Assembly (NCBI GenBank): GCA_963277665.1
Contig: OY728147.1
Span: forward strand, 1,267,337,424-1,267,401,423
Length of the DNA: 64,000 bases
Direction: 5' to 3'
Source: Viscum album
Taxonomy: Eukaryota > Streptophyta > Magnoliopsida > Santalales > Viscaceae
In this document: positions 9,778 to 19,660 of the stretch, one piece after another
How positions within the stretch are numbered: the first letter of the stretch is position 1
How the letters are laid out: each line of letters begins with the position of its first letter
Position numbers and translations under genes: made by a program
The notes under the pieces: generated by a model
What the model was told of the DNA's origin: nothing
Databases searched by the model: none
What the model saw: the letters and a program-made list of their open reading frames with translations, nothing else

Positions 9778-10077
9778 GTGTTGATGTCACGCACAAGCAT
9801 GGACCTCGACTCCCGCCTCGAGGTTCTTCCGCCGCCGTCTTCCGATCCCAAATACCGCCCATGGAAGTTTGTTGATAGCATGATCTTTGCCTTACTGGTC
9901 AATTTCATGGACCGCTCCGTCAAGGACGTCACTCGGACCGCCAATACGGTTAAGGAACTTTGGGATTCCTTAAACCTCATACATTCCGAGACAAATAATT
10001 TGGCTCGGATCTCCGATGTTCTTCAGCGTCTGTCGCTCATCCGCCAGCGCCTGTCATCAACCCCTCTTCGCTAGAGA
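9778..10077 (+). pseudogene. Copia A gag, N-terminal part
   Basis: The 98-codon frame resembles the UBN2-type gag of plant copia elements: a YRPWKFVDSMIF start, then RTANTVKELWDSL and NNLARISDVLQRL helices. Gag forms the virus-like particle. The frame then jumps to the region just before the zinc knuckle, skipping about 185 bases present in copia B. B has direct CGCCAGC repeats at the two edges of that segment, and A keeps one copy followed by a dozen unmatched bases. The rest of gag is therefore missing here, and the downstream part lies in another frame. Confidence 0.75.
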
Positions 10078-10085
10078 TTTCACAG

Positions 10086-11087
10086 GTGTATCCTAGCCTT
10101 GGAAAGGCTCATCGGGCACTCGCCCCATCCACGCCCAGCATCGATCACGCTGCCCTCTTGGATCGTGGCAGTGGACGCTCCTCAAGCACTTGTGGACGTG
10201 GTCATGGGGAGGGTCGTCATTGTCCCCTCTGTCAGCACTGTGGCAAGCTTGGTCACTTGATTGATTGTTGTTGGGTTCTTCATGGCCGCCCATCTCAGCA
10301 CCCTCGGCAAGGTCAGACTGCGGTCCAGGATGCTTCCCCATCGGCCGCAGCTCTTCCTCCCTCTCTGTACCTCTCCATGGTCAAGCTCCAGCCGATTCAC
10401 GATCATCGAACCACCTCTCTACCGAGTTCTTATTCGGCATCTCTTGCCCACTCTGGTGGTTCCACTGCTTTTGTCAGTCGTCGCTCCCCTGCCTGGATGT
10501 TTGACTCAGGTGCATCAGATCATCTCACAGGTGACGCAGGTATGTTATCCACCTATCATCCATATGTTGATTCCTCAGCTATCATTGTCGTTGATGGATC
10601 CATTATCCCCATTGCAGGCTTTGATGCATGCTCCCTGACTTCATTTATTCACCAGTCATCTGTGGCACATGTGTCTCGTAGTCCTTTTAATCTTCTCTTT
10701 ATAAGTAAGCTTACAAAGGATTTCAACTGCAATGTCATCTTTACATCTTCTGCTATTGTGTTTCAGGAGTGGACGATGAACCGGGAACTTGGTAGAGGCC
10801 AGCTTCGGAACGGGGTTCATATGTTCGATGGACCGACATTCATCGCTTGCACATATGTCTTTGCTCGTGCAGTGGACCTTCATTCCCGGTTGGGACATCC
10901 ACCCACCTCCCTCTTCATCACCTTTTTCCTGATATTAGTCTGCATGTGTCATTTCATTGCGAGTCATGTAAATTTGCGAAACATCATCGCACTTCATATC
11001 TTCCTCGAGTGGTTACACGGGCCTCCAAACCCTTTGATTTGGTTCATTCAGATGTATGGGGTCCTTGTGCAGTCTCGAGTAACTTAG
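10086..11087 (+). pseudogene. Copia A gag C-terminus and protease
   Basis: A 333-codon frame. A CX2CX4HX4C zinc knuckle (CQHCGKLGHLIDCC) is at 10230-10271; it binds RNA during packaging. The aspartic protease active site FDSGASDH is at about 10500-10523, with the catalytic Asp codon at 10503-10505. The pre-integrase motif LHSRLGHP follows near 10879. After about 10910 the frame leaves the family sequence and the integrase continues in another frame, so a small indel separates them. Confidence 0.85.
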
Positions 11088-11390
11088 GGTATAAATATTA
11101 TATATCCTTCATTGATGATTTTTCGCGTATGACTTGGTTGTACCTTCTTCAAGATCGGTCTGAGATATTTTCTACTTTTCAGACCTTTTTCCATGAGATT
11201 CATAACCAGTTTTCCATCTTCGTTAAATGTCTCCGCTCGGACAATGGACGAAAGTACTTGTCCACTCTCTTTCAGCAGTTTCTCCAAACAAACGGCATCA
11301 TTCATCAGACCTCTTATCCTGATACTCCTCAGCAGAATGAAGACAGCGAGAACACCGACATATTCTGGAGACTGCTCGTGCCCTCATATT
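10926..11390 (+). pseudogene. Copia A integrase, zinc-binding and core part
   Basis: The frame carries a CESCKFAKHHR zinc-binding end, then HSDVWGP with the first catalytic Asp, FIDDFSRMTW, and RSDNG with the second Asp. Near the third acidic residue, TPQQNEDSENTD replaces the usual TPQQNGVAERKN pattern. That region is degraded, so activity is unlikely. The protein would insert element cDNA into host DNA. The order integrase before RT marks copia elements. Confidence 0.85.
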
Positions 11391-11877
11391 CCACCGGCAG
11401 GTGCCTCTTCTCTTTTGGGGGATGTCATCCTTACGACTACTTACCTCCTCAATCGCCTTCCTTCTTCTATCTTTCAGGGGGGACTCTTTTTCAGACTTTG
11501 TTCTCCTCTCTCCTTCCTCACTTCCACTCTGTGTGTTTGGATGTCTTTGTTATGTCTGAGACACTCCTCCCAACCTCTCCAAACTCTCTCCTAAATACCT
11601 CTATTGCATCTTCCTCGAATATTCACACACTCAGCGCGGATATCGATACTTCTCTCCGGACCTATAGCGGTATATCATCTCTGCCGACATATCGTTTGTC
11701 GAGAGCTCTTCATTCTCTCTTCCTTCTCCCCATCCAGATACTACCATCGATGATTGTATTTCTCTCATCATTCACCCTCCTCTGGTCCCCTCTGCTGATC
11801 ACCGGTTTGGTACGGTCTACTCTCGTCGCCCATCGACTATACCCCCCGTCCAGGCCGAAGAAACCATCGTCTTCGCT
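11391..11877 (+). pseudogene. Copia A integrase C-terminus, eroded
   Basis: Pieces of the integrase C-terminus appear in different frames, for example LFWGDVILTTTYLLNRLPS near 11410-11466. This corresponds to the family FWGEAVLTATYLINRLP block. Several frameshifts prevent a single product, and the remainder before RT is poorly conserved. Confidence 0.6.
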
Positions 11878-12792
11878 TTGTCTGATGCTCCTGCACCGGC
11901 ACCAGACGACTTGTCCATTGCACTCCGAAAAGGTGTTCGTTCTTGCCAGAATACTCCGCTCTATACATCTTCATACAGAGGTTTGTCAACTCTGAAGACG
12001 ATATCTATTCCACGTACGGTTGGCGATGCCAAATCTCACTCGGGGTGGCTACAAGCGATGCGGGATGAATTGCAGGCTCTGAACGACAGCCATACTTGGG
12101 ATCCGGTCCCCCTTCCGGCAGGCAAACAAGCGGTCGGCTGCAAATGGATCTATACGGTTCATCTCAATGTCAATGGCACTCTTCATTGCCTCAAAGCCCG
12201 ACTTGTGGCGAAGGGCTTCGCTCAGACATATGGTATCGACTATTTTGATACCTTCTCTCTTATTGCCAAGATGGCATCAGTCCGATTATCCATCTCTCTG
12301 GCTGCTCATGACCATTGGCCCCTTCATTAACTGGATGTCGAGAATGTCTTTCTCTATGGCTTTCTTGAAGAAGAGATATATCTGCAGCAGCCTTCAAGAT
12401 TTCGTGTCTCAAGAGCCGACTCTCATGTCTGCCGACTTCGTCGCTCTCTATATGGTCTCAAGCAGTCTCATCGTGCTTGGTTTGGCCGATTCAGCACCGT
12501 CGTCACCGCATTTGGACTCTCTCGCAGTATGAAGGATCACACCATCTTCTACCATACGGCGTCCAACGGCTGCATCCTGCTGGTGACGTATGTTGATGAT
12601 ATCATCATCACTGGGAGTGACTCCACTGGAATCGCCCAACTCAATGGGCATCTTCACCACCAATTTCACACCAAAGATCTTGGTTATATCACATACTTCC
12701 TTAGCATCGAGGTCTCCCGTTCTACAGACACCATCTTTCTCCGCCAACGGAAGTATGTCATTGATATCTTGCAGGATGTTCTCGCAGTATGA
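11878..12792 (+). pseudogene. Copia A reverse transcriptase, first part
   Basis: One frame runs through the segment with a single stop (TAA at 12328-12330, where the family has Gln in HQLDV). Blocks seen in order: [62 protein letters not shown], and the catalytic TYVDDIII with YVDD at 12589-12600. RT copies the element RNA into cDNA. The frame ends at 12792 because a 260-bp segment is repeated in tandem there. Confidence 0.9.
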
Positions 12793-13010
12793 AGGACCAC
12801 ACCGTCTTCTACCATACAACGTCCAACGGTTGCATCCTGCTGGTGGCAACGACTCCACTAGAATCGCCCAACTCAAGGGGCATCATCACCACCAATTCCA
12901 CACCAAAGATCTTGGTCATCTCACATACTTCCTTGGCATCGAGGACTCTCGTTCTACGGACATCATCTTTCTCTACCAACAGAAGTATGCCATTGATATC
13001 TTGAAGGATG
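12521..13010 (+). repeat. Tandem duplication inside RT of copia A
   Basis: Positions 12521-12780 are repeated at 12781-13010. The second copy lacks 28 bases that encode the YVDD active site and nearby residues. Both copies start CTCGCAGTATGAAGGA. Confidence 0.9.
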
Positions 13011-13768
13011 CAGGTTTGAGTCAGGCAACTATCGTGGACACTCCTCTTGAGCCTGGAGAACGTTCTCTCTATGAAAACACGAAACCCTTTTCTCACCCAG
13101 AAAGCTACTATCTTGTGGGAAAACTCATTTACCTCACCATGACATGTCCAGACATTGTCTGTGCTGTTGGCAAAGTGAGTCAATTCATGGAGCATCCGAG
13201 CAAATCTCAGTGGGATGTTGTCCTCCGCATTGCCAGATATATCAAGAAATACTCTGCCTGTGGTTTTCGATACTCACATCACGATCATCTAAATGTTGAG
13301 GCTTTTTGTGATGTTAACTATGCCGGTTGCCTTGCTACCCGAAAGTCTACTTCTGGGTTTGCGGTTTTCTTGACAGGTAACCTCATCTCTTGGCGCAGCA
13401 AGAAGCAGAATATCATCTCCAGATCTAGTGCGGAGTCTGAATATCATGTCATGGCCACGGTCACTATAGAGATACTTTGGTTTCGCCATCTCTCCTCCAT
13501 GAGCTTGGCTTCCCACCGCAGACGCCTGCTCATATTTGGTGTGACAATCAAACAGCAACAAAGATTGTTTCTAATCCCGTTTATTATGAACAAACGAAGC
13601 ATATCGAGGTTGACCGCCACTTTCTTCGTCATCACCTCGAGCAGAACCATATCAGTTTTGGCCACATTCCGATGGCAGAGCAGCTTGCCGACATCTTCAC
13701 CAAAGGCCTCCTGAGAGCTCGTCTGGACTCTCAGTACCAAACTGGGTGTCCACAGCATCAGCGACCCA
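12793..13768 (+). pseudogene. Copia A RT tail and RNase H
   Basis: After the deleted second RT copy, the frame regains family sequence: HTKDLGHLTYFLGIE, KYAIDILKDAGL, PESYYLVGKLIYLTMTCPDI. RNase H follows, with AFCDVNYAGC (first acidic residue in the DADWAGC block), KSTSGFAVFL, ISWRSKKQ and SRSSAESEYH. A frameshift near 13480 moves the end (HIWCDNQTATKI, EVDRHFLRHH, QLADIFTKGL) to another frame. RNase H removes the RNA template during replication. The product is broken. Confidence 0.85.
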
Positions 13769-13858
13769 ACTTGAGGGAGAGTGTATGGTTTTGTTCACTA
13801 TCATCTTTCTTTTGTGGGACTCTTGGTCCAAGCTGGGCATGTCCAGCTTGAGGGAGAG

Positions 13859-13992
13859 TGTTAAAACTCAGTTTTATTATACTAGGTATTTCCGAGTCTC
13901 ACATCGGAATATCCCATCATGTAATCCTTTTTACTCATCTATAAAAGAATGTCCCCACCTCACATTGAAGTAAGGGGAATTCGCCATCTACA
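13859..13992 (+). repeat. 3' LTR of copia A
   Basis: 134 bp, TGTTAAAA to CTACA, TATA box at 13940-13947. It is preceded by the purine tract TTGAGGGAGAG (13848-13858), of which a second copy lies about 80 bases upstream (13769-13779). Confidence 0.9.
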
Positions 13993-14515
13993 ACATGTAT
14001 GAAAATGATGTTGATTTTACCGAAACTTCATAGTAATTATATGAAAAGCATGGATAAGTTGTTTTTTACATGCATGATTGTTTCCTTTTTTGAAATAATA
14101 AATTATGCTATTCATTGTGTTTCATTCATGAATTGCTTGCTAAATAAACCCATGGTGGTAGATTAATGGGCCACTTTGGGTTTTAAAAGACTTGGGTGCA
14201 TTGTGTGAACATTTTGAGTGGTCTCGCATGCATAGGGATATCATTGTTGTTTGTGGAAGGCGTGATGTGTGTAAACATGCAAAGTCTAAAGTCCTTTCAC
14301 ATGGATTATACACTCCTTTACCTGCTCCATTTGATCCTTGCGTTGACATTTCAATGGATTTTGTGTTAGGATTACCTAGGCCAAAATCATAAAAGGTTAT
14401 CACCTTTGCGGCGAACAAGTTCAGTAAAATGGTTGTTTACTCTAAAACCAACGAGGCAATTCATATATCTGATCTGTTTTTCAAGGAGGCTTTGGGTTCT
14501 ACCTAGACAGTCTGT
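13993..14515 (+). pseudogene. Ty3/gypsy integrase fragment, continuation of 8200-8520
   Basis: Directly after copia A the sequence continues the gypsy polyprotein with an acidic ENDVDF linker. A gap follows, then GHFGVLKDLGALCEHFEWSR, a CGRRDVCKHAKSK stretch (family CRxCQxAKGK, first Cys and His-Cys changed), and the core start DISMDFVLGLPRPKS with the first catalytic Asp. After a stop near 14389 a second block VVYSKTNEAIHISDLFFKEA is readable. Deletions and stops follow. It marks the older insertion into which copia A jumped. Confidence 0.8.
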
Positions 14516-15521
14516 CTTCTCTCTTATTTTATCATCCTGTACCATTTTACTATTTTCTTGTTGGATACTGGGAGTTCGAGACTTCATCATTGGATAAGTT
14601 TACATTTCCTCGTGGGACTTAGTTCACATATCAGGAACAAGAGGTCAACACTTGTATGTGCTTTTTTATTGTCAAAATATAAAAATATAAGATCAAATTC
14701 TCTCAAAAGGACAAAAGAACATGTAGAATTTGAATATTTTCATTAAATATGCAATCATTTAAAAACAATAGAGTTTTTGGATGCATTTAGATTTATTTCA
14801 GTTTTATTTATCTAAAATGTTCTATTTAATTTTTATTTATGTAAGAGAATAATCTGATATACTGATTTGAGTCTTGAATTAAATCCAATCTGATTTTAGA
14901 ACTGAAAAACCAACTAAGATTTTTTTAATAAATGTTTATTATTTAAACAACATCTCCTATGTTCATTGTTATATTAGCTTTAAATGGAATCCCATGCAGA
15001 CTTTAAACATTAAATAAATTATTATTGAGATTTATTATTGAAACATCCTTCACCTCAAGATCGCCACACCAAGTAGTATGAATAACTTTTGCAAAGTTCG
15101 CCTTATTGCAAAGCATGGGACCACAACTCATAGGATTTTTCAGATGCATTTTTTTTTAGTTTAATTTTTTATATCGTTTCGGTGTACCACATTAGTAAAG
15201 ACAACCATTTAACGGAGCATTAAAAATTCAATAGTACAAAAAAATAGTAAACTTGTCTGGATCCATCTTCTTGTGCATTTTTACCTTGTTCATTGCACTT
15301 TTCCAATTACATATTTTTTGTTCTTGTGAATCATCTCCAGCTTAAGCCCTGCCATGAATGTTCTACAGGCATGTGTGAAAGAGAACAAGATTCAGGTAAT
15401 ATGCATTAATTTTATAGATATCGTCCAAATTTTATCCAATATTATGATGTGCTGGATATTCATTTCAGATGATTAGATAACAATAGATTTATGCTATTAT
15501 AATTTTTACTATGAATGAATG
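14516..15521. other. AT-rich DNA, no gene; one exon-like segment
   Basis: No element is recognised. A segment at about 15340-15394 on the plus strand is bounded by ...CTCCAG and GTAATATG, matching splice acceptor and donor. It has an open frame containing MNVLQACVKENKIQ, which I do not recognise. This is weak evidence for an orphan exon. Confidence 0.3.
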
Positions 15522-15999
15522 TGTTTGGACTTCACTCAGAAGAAAATTAAGAACAAACTGTAAACTGTATTTGATACCAGCAGAACCAACTACAGTATTA
15601 CAAGAGGGAGAAGTAGATGGCACAAGATAGAAGAAGGATGTATCTCCACAGAAGACCACTCCTCGGAGCCAAGGTGCATCCTCCCAAGGCCAATACCTCC
15701 AGCTGCTGCCCAACAGGATTCCCAAAATCAATCGTGATCCTCTCCCTCAGCCTACTACCCTGTTTATTACTCAATCAAACAGCCTCCTACCAGCCTCTAC
15801 CTTCCCTAACAACTAATTAAGAGCAAATTACAAAACTGCTCCCACTAACAGCTGGCCAAAACTATCTAAACCAAAATGCAAATCTGCCCAAGGCAGTACC
15901 CACTCTCTCCTGCGGACAGCCTCAGCCAGCCCCAGCCTGCACGTGACATCCACAGCCAGCCGACATGGCTGACAACCCAACCAGCCCACATTCCTAACA
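15522..15999 (-). repeat. 3' LTR of element D
   Basis: 478 bp, TGTTAGGA to CCAAACA on the minus strand. It lacks about ten bases near its U5 end relative to the other copy. The purine tract CACGGGGGAAAA adjoins it at 16000-16011. Confidence 0.85.
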
Positions 16000-16002
16000 T
16001 TT

Positions 16003-16068
16003 TCCCCCGTGCTGAAAAACGACCTTATCCTCAAGGTGAAGATCAGGATAGCAATAGTCTTGTACTCA
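16003..16068 (-). pseudogene. Gypsy pol C-terminus relic of element D
   Basis: One minus-strand frame reads DYCYPDLHLEDKVVFQHGGK up to the purine tract. PDLHLEDKV is the conserved last block of many plant Ty3/gypsy polyproteins (FPxFxLEDKVxxxGGxN). A stop lies just upstream and the rest of pol is absent or unreadable. Confidence 0.6.
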
Positions 16069-16342
16069 AAACATTCCACGTTGGTGCACAGAACGGGCTC
16101 CCCGGGCAACAACACAAGTAAAGAATAAACAACCTCATGCCAAGGAATTCTGTCCTGAAAATCTTTCCTACTGCCATTAGTGTCAGAAGGTTCTATAACC
16201 TTCTTAGATCGCAGGGAATGTCTCGTGGAAAACATGATATGGCATTGAATAATAAGCAACTGCCAATTTTCCCCAGACTTTGGCACCCAGAGGGTCAACA
16301 TAGCAGCTTGGTTGAAGTCAGCAAATATTCCCTCTTTTAATG

Positions 16343-16693
16343 TCAAAATCCTCTTACCAAACGCTTGCAGTAATCCAGAACTTGAAGAATCAAGGAATGC
16401 AATCTCGCCTTCAGGAACTGGTACTGCACATAAGCATTCAATCTGTGGTCCTCCCTGCTTTCAAACTCACTGTCTTGGCCAATGTAGCTAAGCCTGGTAA
16501 AAGTTGATTTCGAGAACCAAGCTGCTTCATCTTGATTTTCTGGTAATTTCAATTTGTATCCGGAACTACCAAAAAGACTGTCAGCACATAGCTCTTCCTC
16601 TTCAACAGGGAGCATCTGAAACTGAACTTTTTCCACATCCAGGAAATCTTGATCTTTAAAGACTTCTCCTCTTCCAACATTCCAGGGAAACAT
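16343..16693 (-). other. Unidentified 116-codon open frame in element D
   Basis: The frame begins MFPWNVGRGEVFKDQDF and has a normal, charged amino-acid mix (EEELCADSLFG, LPENQDEAAWF). It could be captured host coding sequence like the fragment at 19291-19566, or chance. I recognise no family. Neighbouring frames downstream are broken. Confidence 0.3.
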
Positions 16694-16977
16694 ATCAACA
16701 CTTTAACTAAAAGTATCATCTTCCATTCTGAAATCTAAAACCCTGTAGGATAGCAATGAGTATTTCATTATCGGACTTGACTTTCGAAACATAAGAAGTC
16801 TCCCCCTGCTAAAGAGCCCCTCTTAAAATTGTTTTCAGTCTCTTTGGTCTCTTCATATTTAACAAAGGTATTTGTTCCTTTTCCACGACAAGACCAACCA
16901 ATAGGAAAGTCGATAGAAACACATCCAGAAATTTGGAAACCTCATCCCAACTATTGTAACATTCATAGTACTCATTC

Positions 16978-17578
16978 TGTGTCCCCCACAATAAACTTAC
17001 TAGACGCTTGAGAGAGAAACAAAAGATTTCTATTGATATGTAGTAGAAACAGTAAGAAGAATTACATTATACAGCAGAAAATAGAAGAAAAAGAAAGGGG
17101 GAGGAGGAGTTGATGAAGAAATGTAGAAGAGGGAGGAGTCCCTGTGTGGCGCTGCCCGAAGGCCTAACCCACCTGCACAGCTCCTATAGCTGTAATCAAA
17201 TGCTAAGCAGTTCATAGTCCCCCAGTCCTCACCCCCTGCCAGCTTATAAAGGAGGATTTCTTTACCAGCTGGAACCTTCTAGAGTTCTTAACAGATGGTA
17301 TTAACAATTAGAACCTCCTATTGACCATACAGCCGGCATCCTACAATTAACAACCCACCTAACAACCACCCAACCTGCTCCCTAGACTGCCCTTGGCAGC
17401 TTATTAAACCCCCTGACAGCCCCTACAGCTGGCACCCCTATGTACCGGCCCTCATCACAGCCCCTACCCTGCTCCCTAGACCGCCCTTGGCAGCTTATTA
17501 AACCCCCTGACAGCCCCTACAGCTGGCACCCCTATGTACCGGCCCTCATCACAGCCCCTACCCCCTGCATTCCCATCA
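16978..17578 (-). repeat. Nested LTR of a second gypsy element
   Basis: About 600 bp reading TGATGGGAA to GACACA on the minus strand. A TATA box (TTTATAAG, plus positions 17243-17250) lies downstream of a nearly perfect heat-shock element (17272-17284). A 95-bp segment is doubled in tandem (about 17373-17563). Part of its U3 recurs at 18440-18691. Just outside, at 17579-17617, the minus strand reads HEDKVVIQRLGN, a gypsy pol end, so this is a 3' LTR. Confidence 0.6.
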
Positions 17579-17617
17579 ATTCCCCAATCTTTGAATAACC
17601 ACCTTGTCCTCATGGTG
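17579..17617 (-). pseudogene. Gypsy pol C-terminus relic of the nested element
   Basis: HEDKVVIQRLGN, equivalent to HLEDKVVFQHGGK at the end of element D. It indicates a related gypsy family inserted in, or recombined into, element D. Confidence 0.5.
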
Positions 17618-17991
17618 GTTGAGACTGTTGTTGAAGCTGTTGCAGCTGCTGCTGCCAAGGCTGTGGACTTCCAACCTCCTATGCTACACACGTACAGGCA
17701 GTCCATCCTTGGTCAATCTTCTTCCGGTGCGTTGGCTCTTGATTCCCAGCTTCGGCAACTACCTTTAACAGCTGTTTCAAACTCCCTCTCATAGCCTGTC
17801 GAGCAGCTCGATTTCCCTGACATGCATCCTCAGCATCAGCAGCGCCTGTCTGGCACTGCTCACTCAGCCCGAGCGAAACCGCCACCTCTAGGGGCTTTTC
17901 AATCCGAACCAAAAATTCCAGCCATATACTTCCATTCATCAATCTTCTCGAAACGCTACTGGGTGTGTTCAACATATTAGTGTGTCTACTG

Positions 17992-18411
17992 TTATTCAGC
18001 AACAGATTTCACACCTCGTTGTTGCTTCAGTCTAGAATTGTCATGCATACATTGTCGGGCAGAGAACTCTAAAAGTGTTTGTGCTCGTGCCGGCACATTC
18101 TGCAGCTCCTCATGCTGCAACTGTACAGGGATGATATCTATCAGTTTCTCCTCAACACATAACACCAGTCCAGTTTGCACCTGAAATTGGGAGGAATTAG
18201 TCTCAGCATGAGTAGTCTCAGCCTCTGTTTCCTCCTCTGCCGCACTTCCATCCACTGTTGTGACCTTCCAGAGGTCTTCTTCCTCAGCTTCTCGATCAGA
18301 ACTCTCCGCTTGGCACTTCATGGCCTGTGCCAACTTCTCCATGTGGACCTCCATTCCCTGGGCCTGAGGCCACACCCTCCAAACTGCCGAGCAGCCTTCA
18401 GCCAAAACCAA
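17992..18411 (-). other. Unidentified 139-codon open frame in element D
   Basis: The frame is rich in Glu and Gln (EAEEEDLWKV, AAEEETEAETTHAE), with HMEKLAQAMKCQAE at the start; a coiled-coil or gag-like piece is possible. It lies between the nested LTR and a repeat of its U3, so it may be internal sequence of that nested element. No zinc knuckle or protease motif is present. Confidence 0.3.
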
Positions 18412-18439
18412 CCGTACCCCAACCCCCCCAACCCTCTCC

Positions 18440-18691
18440 CCAACCAGCTAAAAAGAAGATTTTCTTTACCAGCTGGAACCTTCTGGAGTTCTTAACAGCT
18501 GGTATTAACAGTTGGAACCTCCTATTAACCATACAGCTGGCATCCTACAATTAACAACCCACCTAACAACCACCCAACCTGCTCCCTAGACTGCCCTTGG
18601 CAGCTTATTAAACCCCCTAACAGCACCCCCTACGGCTGGCACCCCTATGTACCAACCCTCATCACAACCCCTACCCCTCATGTTCCCATCA
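18440..18691 (-). repeat. Second copy of the nested LTR's U3
   Basis: Closely matches 17230-17578, including the GAAccTTC motif (18476-18488), but the TATA box and R-U5 are absent. It is probably a truncated 5' LTR of the nested element. Confidence 0.6.
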
Positions 18692-19290
18692 AAACTGGTG
18701 TCAGAAATTGGAGACTGGCCCAACACAGCACGAGCTACAGAAAGGTCAACTGCTTGAAGCATAGGTCGGGTCATCATGTCACAGCTAACGCACAAAGCAG
18801 CCAGAAAAACACAAGAGGGACGTGCCCCTGGTGGTGGCTTGGGTGGTGACTTAAGCTTCGGTGCAACTTTATTTCCCATTGGTTCAAAAAGAACTGCTTT
18901 TTCTGAGCTTTTCCTTAGAGCAGATATCTTCTGTAGATCACTGGTCTTATAACGTTGGTGTGTCTTTAATAATCCTACAGGAAAAACCTAGCATGTTGAT
19001 TGTTGGGTTCATCTCTAAAAGCTTTCCAGCACCAAACAAGAACTTTATTCACCACCACTGGTTCCAACATCACAGACTTAGAAACAGTGGCCTCCCACAT
19101 GGCAGTTCGGTCATCCTTATTTGTCAAATCCATACATGAATCCACTTCCAGTTGCCAACACAAGCATTAACACTGGTTTATCCTTGCCTTCAAACTTCAC
19201 TGGATCTCGACAATCACTGTGAATCTTATATATGTTACAACACTTCTTATCTCTCAAACCAGTAATTTTCTTTTCAGAAATTTACCTAGG

Positions 19291-19566
19291 TTTCATGCCC
19301 ATGGCAACAAGTTCTAGAGCTCCAACACCCCCTTTATCCAGAGCACCCATAATGCGTGGTTCAGAAACACTAGTTGTTGGGCAACAAATAAAACGAGCAT
19401 CGGGCAGTCGGACCGATAATTTCATAAATGTTTCGCCAATACTTGTTAATTGTTCACCAGCCCCAAGGGACTGCACTACAGTCGGAGAAGGTGACTCTAT
19501 AATGTGCTTGGGATATAGAGGATCAATAGGAAGCCTGGAAAGGCAACTATCCATAAATGTTTCTCC
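19291..19566 (-). pseudogene. Captured FORGETTER1/strawberry-notch-like gene fragments
   Basis: A 92-codon minus-strand stretch within one open frame. Its second half contains RLPDAR, SEPRIM and GALDKGGVGALELVAM, matching blocks of plant FORGETTER1 (strawberry notch helicase-like protein; the family has ASEPRNMGYM and GALDKGGxGALELVAMDMK). About twenty family residues between SEPRxM and GALDKGG are missing. The first half starts GETFMD and keeps a spacing of Leu, Ile, Pro, Ile-Glu and Val-Gln like the N-terminal GETFMDYRPPK region of the same protein. Two distant parts of one protein are thus joined without introns inside a retrotransposon, suggesting capture from RNA. The assignment is from memory and needs alignment. 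Confidence 0.6.
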
Positions 19567-19660
19567 ACAACTCCAGGTTGCTGAAGTGCCTCCAAATACC
19601 ATAGTGGATCCTTCTCCGTAACATCCTGCCCCTCCTCGTTGGCTTGAGTGGAGGTGGAGG

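Larger units (their letters stand above)
8521..13992 (+). mobile_element. Copia element A, full length with doubled 5' end
   Basis: A Ty1/copia retrotransposon with domain order gag, protease, integrase, RT, RNase H. Outer LTRs are 8521-8646 and 13859-13992. Flanking bases ACATT (8516-8520) and ACATG (13993-13997) form a 5-bp duplication with one mismatch. A second LTR at 8794-8924, followed by a second primer site and leader, makes the 5' end tandem. The coding region carries frameshifts, stops, a gag deletion and a 260-bp duplication in RT, so the element is defective. Short LTRs and an initiator-Met-like primer site suggest the Ale/Retrofit group, but that lineage call is uncertain. It lies inside an older gypsy element. 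Confidence 0.9.
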
